DNA from: Phoronis ovalis
Taxonomy: Eukaryota > Phoronida > Phoronidae
Direction of reading: 5' to 3'
Length of the DNA: 10,087 bases
Assembly (NCBI GenBank): GCA_028565635.1
Contig: JAOXYB010068112.1
Span: forward strand, 1-10,087
The position numbers were made by a program, and so were the translations under genes. Of this stretch, positions 1 through 7,701 are shown piece after piece (position 1 is the first letter of the stretch; every line of letters starts with the position of its first letter). The notes beneath the pieces are model-generated. The model did no database searches. It was not told the DNA's origin and was given only the letters and a program-made list of their open reading frames with translations.

Positions 1-97
1 AATAAATAAAAATGGTGTTTCATCCCCAAGGATAGCACATAAAGTTAAAAGAAACTTATTTCCAATGTGGTCCCTAATGTCTGAATGATGCTTGTTG

Positions 98-423
98 CAG
101 TGTACTTTTAGTCTTGGCTTCGTGACCCTACTACGATAGGGTCATGACTTTTAGCGTACAAATGCATTACCACAGCACTCGGGCCAATGCGATATTTCCA
201 TCTTGTATGGTAAAAGTCACATGAGGAGTATAGTATTAATCAAGCTTCAAGTGGCAGATAACACAAGAAGGAGTATCAGAGACAAACAAGACAACAATTT
301 TTGTTTTAATTTTTTGACAGACAGTGATTATTTTTGCAAGAGGCTAACTTCTACTAGTTTTACCACTATCTGGACCATGACCCTACCGTAGTAGGGTCAT
401 GAAGCAAGGACTAGGTGCACTTC
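98..423. mobile_element. Candidate MITE/foldback element with palindromic terminal inverted repeats
   Basis: The sequence at about 99-146 reappears in inverted orientation at about 376-422. The inner 39 bases of the two arms differ at only about four positions, and the outermost bases (AGTGTAC against GTGCAC) also pair, with a two-base indel. Each arm is itself a palindrome: CATGACCCTAC at 376-386 pairs perfectly with GTAGGGTCATG at 391-401, and TGACCCTA at 123-130 pairs with TAGGGTCA at 137-144. The interior (147-375) is AT-rich and has no transposase-like frame. This is the architecture of a short non-autonomous DNA transposon. No clear target-site duplication is visible, so the outer limits are approximate and the superfamily is unknown. 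Confidence 0.6.
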
Positions 424-873
424 TAGAATCTTTGACATGTTCAGGTGTTTTTCCAATGAACTAATGTGTCCTAAGTTTCCAGAAGTACTTTTAGCACCAT
501 CTTAGAATTGTCCCTGTAAATAGCTATGGTAATTTTGATCTTGATTAAATTATTTCTTCATTAACCGCAAAATTGTAAAGCATACTTTCTGTCGAATTTC
601 GTCTGAGGTGCTGTATTACGATAGATCACATGAACTCATATTTTCTATAACAAGCTTTGCCCAGAATTTGGTCTACTTCTTGTCATCTCAGTGATTCGCT
701 ATTGATTTTGTGTTAAGCTGCAGGTAAAACACAAAATCAACAGTGGAACACTTAAAAGAGACCAGCATTGAACTACGCAAAGTTGGGAGTCAAACAGACC
801 TTATAAACCTGAATTTGCCTCGATCATTTCCTATATAGTTAGTGCAACATGTATCACTCTAATTTTTTTTTAG
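424..873. other. Non-coding stretch before the first recognised exon, probably intron or 5' flank
   Basis: No convincing coding exon is visible here. The stretch ends in a good splice acceptor at 861-873, a run of nine T followed by AG, so it is probably the 3' part of an intron whose upstream exon lies further left or could not be identified. It contains the hairpin described at 690-752. No promoter motif stands out. Confidence 0.45.
690..752 (+). other. Long imperfect hairpin resembling a microRNA precursor
   Basis: Bases 702-714 pair perfectly with 728-740 (13 bp), leaving a 13-base loop. The pairing continues outward to 690/752. Only two one-base mismatches (701 with 741, 694 with 748) and two G-T wobbles interrupt a 25-position stem. 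Size, loop and mismatch pattern suit a microRNA precursor on either strand. Below 690/752 the pairing weakens, so the lower stem expected of a primary microRNA transcript is poor. I do not recognise a known microRNA. The alternative is the remnant of a small inverted-repeat transposon. The structure is seen directly; expression is unknown. Confidence 0.4.
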
Positions 874-1793
874 TTGGAGCATTGATTAGACAAGGTTGGA
901 ATGAAATGCCGGAAATAGTAATATGTTGTGGAATGGCTGCATCTGGTGAGATTCGCTTATATGATTAACATTGTTAGTCAAGACAGTTACATACAAGAAT
1001 TGGTTAAATATGTCTTGATTAAACTATACCCAAAAAAGTGGGGCATTTGTTACTTAAAGTATACAAAACATGCCACAATATTACTTCATTATAACAGTAT
1101 TGCAAACTTAGATCATGTACAGGCAGAAGTGTGACATTATTCACTCATTTGAGATACTTCTATGTACTTTATTTGAATATAGCCCGACTACTCTGATATG
1201 AATAATATGTTCTTACTTGCAGCACTGGTCCTAGCAAGTGGTGGAATATATATAAGAAATAAGCATTGGGAGAAGTTATTTCAATACAGACATCATTATG
1301 AAGGTATTTTTAAAAAATGCGCTCAGTGTGCTTGAAATAAAAATTAATGAGACTCAAAAACTGAACTGCTAGCTAGCAGTAAATGTCACTAGGTATGCAA
1401 TTGCATTTACAGTGTATGTGATTGTGTGTGAAATTAGTTTGTCACTGTAGAAACAGTGAGTATTTTGTCTTTATAGTGAACTTGATAATAATTAAGTCCC
1501 AGGGATTGATTTTAAACCTGCAAAGAACAACTGTTTAGTGTTAAAAATGTATAATGTTTCAAGTAAAATGTTGTGGCATAGCCCTAAATAGATCGCATTT
1601 ATCAGAGTGTGCCAAGAGATACTTTAAGAAAGTACCAACCTTATAATCCTGAGTAAATTCTCTGTTTAACAGAGAGAGGAGTTGTCCAACTTGCATAATT
1701 TGCCATGCTGATATCTAATTATAAAGTCTTGCTTTTATTACAGTTGTAAGACCAGATGAAGTCGAGGATCCAAAGAAAGATATATATAATTAA
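874..1793 (+). CDS. NDUFA3: NDUFA3-like mitochondrial complex I accessory subunit (5' end unresolved)
   Basis: Three exons join in one frame: 874-945, 1223-1303 and 1744-1793 (stop TAA 1791-1793). All junctions are GT/AG and all are split after the first codon base. They encode 67 residues. A start VGALIRQGWNEMPEIV resembles the NDUFA3 N-terminus (VGAF..W...P..V in mammals). It is followed by one membrane span at about residues 15-35, a basic patch (RNKHWEK), and a soluble tail with HYEVVRPDEVEDPKKD that fits the Y-x-V-x-R-D/P-D tail of the family. NDUFA3 is a small inner-membrane accessory subunit of NADH:ubiquinone oxidoreductase and has no catalytic role. Mammalian forms are about 84 residues, so only a few N-terminal residues are missing. 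The first exon should be short and end in one base of a split codon, but none is convincing. Alternatively, translation could start at ATG 849, which reads in frame through the acceptor. Family assignment rests on recall of short motifs; a different small membrane protein is possible. Confidence 0.55.
1365..1380. repeat. 16 bp perfect palindrome
   Basis: ACTGCTAGCTAGCAGT reads identically on both strands. It lies in the intron between the second and third visible exons of the NDUFA3-like gene (1304-1743). No other feature is evident in that intron. It could be a cruciform or hairpin site, a binding site for a dimeric protein, or chance. Confidence 0.6.
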
Positions 1794-2065
1794 CATGACT
1801 GAAGCTTAATATGTAATACAAGATACTATGGGAAAGCGCTTGATGTGCATAATGTTTACTAGTTTTTGTTAAGACATCCACTGTGCTTGTGAAAGTGGAA
1901 CAAAATAGAAGTGGTGTGGGAATCTAGAAGAATGTCATCTGCATCATATGAGAATGTTCATATTTTCCTGGCTAGCTTACTTGCTGGATTGCATTAGTTG
2001 TGCATTTAGAAGCACTGTATGTCTGCTTGTTTAATTTATTGATACCATAGACACCAAACTGTGTA

Positions 2066-2071
2066 AATAAA
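2066..2071 (+). promoter_or_regulatory. Poly(A) signal AATAAA of the NDUFA3-like gene
   Basis: A canonical AATAAA lies 273 bases after the stop codon. It is followed about 20-30 bases later by a GT-rich stretch (TTGGTGTTT near 2093-2101) suitable as the downstream element. This would place cleavage near 2085-2092 and give a 3' UTR of roughly 290-300 bases (1794 to about 2090). The UTR has no other recognisable feature. Confidence 0.6.
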
Positions 2072-2190
2072 AAGAATACTTTTACTAAATCTTTGGTGTT
2101 TCCCATGCTGGCACTATTTCAGCCCCCATGGAATTCCCCCGTGATACTCAGGGTTCGGTTTATATAGGGATGTGCCACTTTAGTGGATGC

Positions 2191-2407
2191 GTTTTTGTTT
2201 GACCAAATTAGCCGAGAGTATCCGGTTCTTTGATCAACATAGCAGAGCGGATCCGTTTTTGACTAAAATAAAATAGTGGACCACTGGCAGGTTTTTCACT
2301 ATTAGCAAACTGGTTTTCAATCACAAATTGGCAATCAGGTTTTTTAACAAAAAAATGAAGCAAACCGTTTTTGGTGCGAATAAATGAGTTTAGAGGAACC
2401 GGTTTTT
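2191..2407. repeat. Loose array of eight GTTTTT-headed units
   Basis: GTTTTT or a one-base variant occurs at 2191, 2225, 2255, 2291, 2313, 2339, 2367 and 2402, spaced 22-36 bases apart. Most copies are preceded by CC, CG or AG, and several are followed by GACCAAA, GATCAA, GACTAAA or similar. Unit bodies are too diverged to align confidently. It may be a decayed minisatellite or part of an unknown repeat; base-composition bias could also produce part of the pattern. Confidence 0.35.
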
Positions 2408-3385
2408 ATGCCTTAGCCGCACACCTGTATGTTATGTTATGTGAGAGATGAGACAATATTGTATAACCTAGCTTTATTGAATCTAAGATGCAATGGCAAA
2501 CTCATCATAGCAGAGACACCTAGTGACTATATAACAGACATCTAGCAATAATACAATACCCTAAACAAAAATTTTGTGAAGCGGCCCCTGGGGAATTTCA
2601 CAGTGAAAAATTTATAATACTGCTACATTTCTTCTCCATATTCTGCAAGTTGCAGTTGTAAGATGAAATTCTGGATCAAAAGCTAGCAACGATCAAATGC
2701 ACCACAACACTTCGCTGTACTGAAAATTAGTACACCTGTATTGTGTGGAATTACAGAATACTGCTGCAGCGATTGTCTTTTACTGTAATTTATAAATACG
2801 TAGTTTACATGGGGTGGCACTAAACAATAACGATGCCTTCGGATCTTGTTACGATCAAACCTCATCACACACAATTGCAGGCGGGCTTGATAGTGACAAA
2901 TCATACTGGGGGCTATAACAAGCGGAAGCTAAGAGTTGTAATGTTCTTATTATGCATCTACCCCTGGCCAGTCAACAAAGCACTTCCTAACATCCGACAA
3001 TCTCAAATCCCGGCACTCTCTGGGCGCACTAGGCAAGAAAATATTTAACATAAGGAGAGATCGACTTGTAAGAGTTACGAGGCCTACTGTAGCCAACCAC
3101 GTCAGCTGTTTTGGCTCCTGATATACTGTTTATCCGCCGTCACATAGAACCGAGACATGGTACTTGTCTAGGCCTACTGTAGCCTGTGGGTCATTTTACA
3201 AATTCATTTCAGTACCCGGGTTTCAGCATCAACATAAACAGGGCAGTTGGTACTGCAAATTAACGGAAAAATATTAAATTATGTTTATTTTTGTACCTGA
3301 GTGTACAAACATACACGCCGCAATATCTCCACGGCAAGCAACCAACAGGTGGCGACACATTCTTTCTATATGTCTGTGTGTCCAT
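2408..3385. other. Intergenic region without a recognised gene
   Basis: Both strands carry only short open frames (about 70 codons) with no recognisable domain and no splice-linked continuation. The part from about 2820 to 3060 is visibly richer in G+C than its surroundings, which may mark an old insertion. A 15-base direct repeat, AGGCCTACTGTAGCC, occurs at 3080-3094 and 3170-3184, 90 bases apart. I see no TIRs or target duplications that delimit an element. Confidence 0.5.
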
Positions 3386-3391
3386 TGTTCG

Positions 3392-3422
3392 TATATATAA
3401 ACCTGTGATTCAAAGTCAAACC
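3392..3422 (+). promoter_or_regulatory. Putative core promoter of the phosphatase gene (TATA box plus initiator)
   Basis: TATATATAAA at 3392-3401 is followed by TCAAACC at 3416-3422, which matches the initiator consensus YYANWYY with A+1 at 3418. The TATA box starts 26 bases upstream of that A, a normal distance. It lies about 860 bases before the start codon, with two plausible 5' UTR introns in between. TATA-like strings are common in AT-rich DNA, so this remains an inference. Confidence 0.35.
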
Positions 3423-4278
3423 TACCGTGGGCAAACAGTGAAATTTATCTGAAATTGCAAAATAACTAAATTACAAATTGTTTCAAAGTGGATCGATTGA
3501 AACTTCAGTAAGTAGTGACTACGGACGATAGTGCATTAGTAAGATTATCTCACGGCAAGGCCGAGTTAAAATGACTTTATAACCGAGTGGATAATACTGA
3601 GTCTGAACGATATTTTTTTTCAGTTTCCAACTCCAAGCCCGTCAGGGCGGAGGATTGTCTTTGTCTTAGTAAAGTGCGAAGGAACAGGAATATAACTCAT
3701 ATAGCCCAGTGACATCTTGAAACTACAAGTCGAAAAGGTAATAACAATCACACCTCAGTACATCTGGCAATAACTGAATAAGTGAATAACAAGGCTGGTA
3801 AAATGTAAATTAAAGGGAACAATAATATGGTTTCTATAAATATAATCTATGACTATGATTAAAGAGAAATATATTTTTCAGAAGAACTGATTTAGTGATT
3901 AGTTTGCCAAATGCAGATATATGTTTAAGGTATTTTCTCCTGGCTTTTTTCGAACAAAAATAGCCTGTGCTTGCACCCCGATTTTGCAGTTGGCGTTTTA
4001 CACTGTCTAATCCAATTCAATTGCCAATCAGCTGTTTTGGATTTTCTCAAGGTTATAGCTAGGTAGAATACTCAAAGGTATTCTTACTGATATTAGTCTA
4101 AAATTTGTTAAAAATGGAATATATTATTAACTTATGAAGTGTAACAAGTAAATCCCTTTTTGTTGGGAACATACAGTAACAAATATTATAATATGAATAT
4201 TGTTAAAGCTTTCTTGCCTAAAATTGTTGTAGAGAAATATAATATCAAAAATGTTTTAACGAAGAGGAAAATAGTAAA
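3418..4278 (+). other. Putative 5' UTR of the phosphatase gene with two small introns
   Basis: Well-formed splice signals suggest introns at 3508-3623 (donor GTAAGTAG, acceptor with eight T before CAG) and 3738-3881 (donor GTAATA after AAAAG, acceptor ATTTTTCAG). This gives non-coding exons of about 3418-3507, 3624-3737 and 3882-4278 joined to the first coding exon. The last piece holds several upstream ATGs, each closed by an early stop. One is a two-codon frame, ATG TTT TAA, at 4251-4259, 19 bases before the start codon. If transcribed as drawn, these upstream frames would be expected to reduce translation of the main frame. Confidence 0.35.
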
Positions 4279-7200
4279 ATGATGACGGTGGAGCAGCAAG
4301 AAACAGCAGGTCAGCAAACTTTGCCAGGTACACCTACGACACCTGCACAGTTCCACTCTGGCAGCTTGACCAAACCATTTGATGTAGATGCTGTGATTTT
4401 ATCACTGTTATCAGTGAGAGACACACCTGGAAAACAGGTGAGGTATTGTATATTATTCTGGGCCTTTCTTTATACCAATTAAACTCCTGCAAAATGATGA
4501 AAACTAATACATCGTAGGAAAATAGACCTATATGTCATGCCTTTTCAAGATATTTATGCTTAGGAGGTTAAAATAGTGACCATATACTAACGACAAGCCA
4601 CCAGTTTTATATAGACATACCCCTGGGTTTTTAGTATCGGTATTTTAACATGTGAAAAGTCCCCTAGTATGAATTATAAACCCTCGGTTTCTTACTGTTT
4701 CCCCTCAAATGCTTCTTTAAGAATCCTAGTGCTAACCTTACATTTTTTATTGTTGTTGCTATCCAGTGACCTTCTAGATGCTTGTGCTCTCCATCCCATT
4801 TTTGCTGTATTGTCCACACAATTTAAGACCCCGTTTCTGTCTTTAACAATTAAATAAGGTGCAGTAATCAGCAAATAATATTTATATAATTTATAATATT
4901 GCTGTATTGTCCTCACTATTTAAGGCCCTGGTTCTGTCTTTTTACAATTAAGTAAGGTGCAGTAATCAGCGATTAATATTTATAATATCATTGTCAACCC
5001 ATGATCTGAATTTAGTGTATTAAACTTACCTAATATAAAACCTACACTGAACAACCTTAATTTTTCATCAAATATTGATATGATATTAATACGCTCAATC
5101 AGTAACTGGCATTGGATTTGTGTAACGAAATATCTTGTTATATTATTGAACTGAAAGGAGATATAGCATTAGTTTATATTGTGATTTTCTGATTGTTTTC
5201 TACATAGTATTATAAAACATATTTGTGAGTCACATATTTTTTAACAAAAAGATATTGTTTAATTTTGAATAAGTACAATGTTTATGTTAGCTTTATTTGT
5301 TACAAAACATGATGAGACATGACAGTGTCATAATTATACAGGTTTCGGGAATTAAGAGTATAAAATATTAAAATTAACATCTCTCAACTGATTATATAAT
5401 AAGCTTATGGAAATTGATTTTTGAATAATCCTGAGTTGACTTATGTATAAATTTCCCCTTCGAATTAGAGATACAAAGTGAAAATTATGAGAGTTTTTTT
5501 TTCACATTTGATTGTAAAAAACATCTAAATTGATAAACTTGAAGCTTTAGGAAAAATACAAGATCTCGAATAATTTTGTATAGTTTCTATCGTTTAGTTG
5601 TGTATGATCAGTTTTTCAAGAAATTGCTGAAATAGAAAAATCTGTCATATATTCATTATGGCACTACTTGCATCAGATAAAAAATGTTCGAATGTGAAAA
5701 GAGTTATTCTGGCCATATTTAGCTGTAAATTTAAGGATATCATTTACCTTGTATAATCAGAATTCTATTTTTATATCTCTGCAATTAGTAAAATCAATAT
5801 ATTTGTACCATTATTATTCTTTCATGAATATTATCTGAAGTAATTAAAGTTAGCTGTAACAGTATATACAGGTTCTTTTAACATTTAAAATACCATCATG
5901 TTGATAATTGTATATACTAGACACATTTGAATAAACTAAGATGAGAAATAATGGCACATATATTTATACCTTCATCTCCTCATTATAAACATGAAAAAGT
6001 GCGATACTAAAAAGCAAACTAGGACCAACAGTAACAGAGTATATAAACTAGTCATATGCTTTAGTGTGGGTGTTCAATTTTTGTGGCAATTTGTGTATTT
6101 TTGGGGGGATGGAATACATCTTAAGACCATCCCTGATATGGGCTAGTATCAGATAAAAAGCAGCTGTGGAACTATCTTTGAATTACAGCATTATGCTGTG
6201 TGGTGTTATTTTTACATTTGTTTAGTATTTTGTATTTTCAGGTTCAACTTCCAGAAACACAAATAAGACAACTTTGCCAACTTTCAAGACAAATTTTCTT
6301 GGAACAAGATGTGCTACTGGAGTTAGAAGCCCCAGTCAATATCACAGGAGATATTCATGGTCAATATCAAGATTTACTACGTTTGTTTGACATGTGTGGT
6401 TATCCTCCTGACTCTAACTATTTATTTCTAGGAGACTATGTGGACAGGTAAATGAGAGTAAAATTTAGTCAGTGTTATTATATTATGGTGTAAGTCTTAA
6501 CCATCAAATTGAAAATTGTTTATTCATTTTCTGACTCAAAATGTATTCAGATGTTTGTAGAATGAATGAAAATTTCTACAGATATAATTATAATAACTTG
6601 TTTGCTGACACAATATATGGAGTTTCGGGCTTACTTAAAACATCAATTTATAGATTTTACTAGAATTTGTCAGTTTCTTTTGCTAGGAATTTTAGCAACT
6701 TTTGAAATTGATTTTTTTGCATGATAACAAGGGTATGTTTCCTTGCAATCTGCATTCAGTACAAATAGCAAACCATAGAGTAAAGCTTATTTTTTGTGTG
6801 TTCCAGAGAAGTTAAGGTAAAGGAATGAAAAATTTGGAAAAAGAGGCAAGGAACAGTGCATGATTTTGCAAATAATCAAAGAAACTAATATGTATTCGTA
6901 TAAAACTTTTCTGAATTAATTTATAATTTGTGTGAAAACTAATGGCTTAACTGGCGTTTTTTGTCTTGTTACAGAGGGAAGAGGTCATTAGAGTCCATTT
7001 GCTTGTTGCTGGCATATAAAATCAAATATCCAAATAATTTCTTTCTTCTTCGTGGAAATCATGAATGCGCCAGTATAAATAGGTATTAATGAAGCAAATT
7101 CATTATGCAGTAGAAAGCAAATCCATTAGCCAGTGGAAAACAATCTGCTCATACAAGACAGCTAAACAGAAAATCTCACACTATCTTTATTTAAACTCTT

Positions 7201-7701
7201 ACTCTAAATAGCTTCACAACTGATCTCTTTTCACAGTTGTAGATAATTTGCATGCATTTGGTATAGCCACTAGTCCCGAATCCAAAAGTTCCGAGCATGC
7301 AACATTTGAATCACATGAGGGTGCCTCATTGTTCATTCACAAAATGCAGCATGCTGGGATTGTTTGGGTTTGGAACCTGTGGCTCCACCAATTGCATGCA
7401 AAATTTCACAATGATTTTAAACTCTGTTGCATAGATGCACGTGAGCTTGGATGTATTAGGAAATGTTACATGTTTCTTGTTCATTTTTGTTCGAACATCT
7501 CAGTACTATTTGGAGCAAGCATAATTATACTATGTATCGTGTAATAGCACTAAACAGTATCAAAAGTAATTTTGAACAAGGATTTGTTATATGTTCTTGC
7601 TTTAATTTGTAGAATTTATGGTTTCTATGATGAATGCAAAAGACGCTACAATATCAAGCTTTGGAAAATTTTCACAGATTGTTTTAACTGTTTACCTATT
7701 G
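4279..7701 (+). CDS. PP1-type serine/threonine protein phosphatase catalytic subunit, divergent paralogue (3' part outside window)
   Basis: Exons 4279-4437, 6242-6447, 6975-7082 and 7613-7701 join in one frame through GT/AG introns of phases 0, 2, 2 and 1, giving 187 residues. An in-frame TAA at 4240-4242 and an A at -3 support the start. Residues 1-30 are a T/P/Q-rich extension. The PP1 fold begins near residue 33. The metal-dependent phosphatase motifs are intact: GDIHG (D90, H92), GDYVDRG (D118, D121, R122) and RGNHE (N150, H151). [20 protein letters not shown] is a PP1 signature, unlike PP2A or calcineurin. Numbering is offset by exactly +26 from human PP1-alpha with no gaps. The enzyme should dephosphorylate phospho-Ser/Thr using two metal ions, normally directed by regulatory subunits. 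Animal PP1 orthologues are extremely conserved, yet exon 2 carries many substitutions (for example VNIT for LKIC and [10 protein letters not shown] for EYGGFPPESN), while exons 3-4 differ at about four sites. It therefore looks like a lineage-specific paralogue. Residues after LPI, including the two C-terminal metal histidines and the regulator groove, lie beyond the window. Confidence 0.93.
4438..6241 (+). other. Intron 1 of the phosphatase gene (1804 bases)
   Basis: The donor GTGAGG follows AAACAG and the acceptor is TTTTGTATTTTCAG. The intron is AT-rich and I see no coding exon in it. Apart from the tandem repeat at 4802-4990 it contains only short structures, such as ATGACA-G-TGTCAT near 5316-5330. 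Confidence 0.8.
4802..4990. repeat. Two-copy tandem repeat, 97 bp unit
   Basis: The unit beginning GCTGTATTGTCC at 4804 recurs at 4901, exactly 97 bases later. The copies share matching blocks through TTTAAG, TTCTGTCTTT, ACAATTAA, TAAGGTGCAGTAATCAGC and AATATTTAT. They differ by scattered substitutions and a two-base indel, roughly 85% identity by eye. It is a local duplication in intron 1 of the phosphatase gene, with no third copy visible. No function is evident. Confidence 0.8.
6448..6974 (+). other. Intron 2 of the phosphatase gene (527 bases)
   Basis: The donor GTAAAT follows GACAG and the acceptor is TCTTGTTACAG. The exact splice (AG plus A restores Arg122, followed by GKRSLES) is fixed by the PP1 reading frame. 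TGCATG motifs occur at 6718-6723 and 6857-6862. Nothing else is recognised. Confidence 0.85.
6718..7399 (+). promoter_or_regulatory. Cluster of (T)GCATG motifs on both sides of phosphatase exon 3
   Basis: On the sense strand, TGCATG occurs at 6718, 6857, 7249 and 7393, and GCATG also at 7295 and 7349. The last four are all the palindrome GCATGC (starts 7250, 7295, 7349, 7394), spaced 45, 54 and 45 bases. (U)GCAUG is the established RNA motif of RBFOX splicing factors, which act from introns beside regulated exons. Six copies in about 680 bases is more than expected in AT-rich DNA. A repeat origin for the four intron-3 copies is possible. The regulatory role is inferred. Confidence 0.35.
7083..7612 (+). 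other. Intron 3 of the phosphatase gene, with a 98-codon open frame inside
   Basis: Both splice sites are fixed by the PP1 frame (ASIN-R-IYG, with Arg158 split AG/A). Between 7248 and 7544 there is an open frame of 98 codons on the + strand, and this part is less AT-rich than the surrounding intron. The predicted peptide has two hydrophobic stretches but no domain I recognise and no Pfam-like motif. A cryptic acceptor (TCTCTTTTCACAG, ending at 7235) lies just before it. It is most likely a chance frame or a decayed repeat. Confidence 0.6.

Noticed and set aside
203-391. 62-codon + strand open frame
   Set aside because: It lies inside the inverted-repeat element and ends in its right arm. The peptide has no recognisable motif.
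928-1134. 68-codon + strand open frame
   Set aside because: It overlaps the first visible NDUFA3-like exon in another frame and runs into its intron; it is a shadow frame.
2110-2610. Possible inverted repeat between the GGAATTCCCCC block near 2129 and the CCCCTGGGGAATTTC block near 2585
   Set aside because: The similarity is limited to about nine bases around AATTCCCC and does not extend, so it is not a credible TIR pair.
2683-2904. 73-codon minus-strand frame
   Set aside because: There is no domain, no splice continuation and no promoter context. It overlaps another short frame (2833-3048, +) that is equally unsupported.
4491-4570. Box C-like TGATGA near 4494 as a possible C/D snoRNA
   Set aside because: No box D (CTGA) with terminal stem is present at a suitable distance.
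4669-4916. Short frames on both strands in phosphatase intron 1
   Set aside because: They cover the tandem repeat and an AT-rich intron. The peptides look random and are not linked by splice sites.
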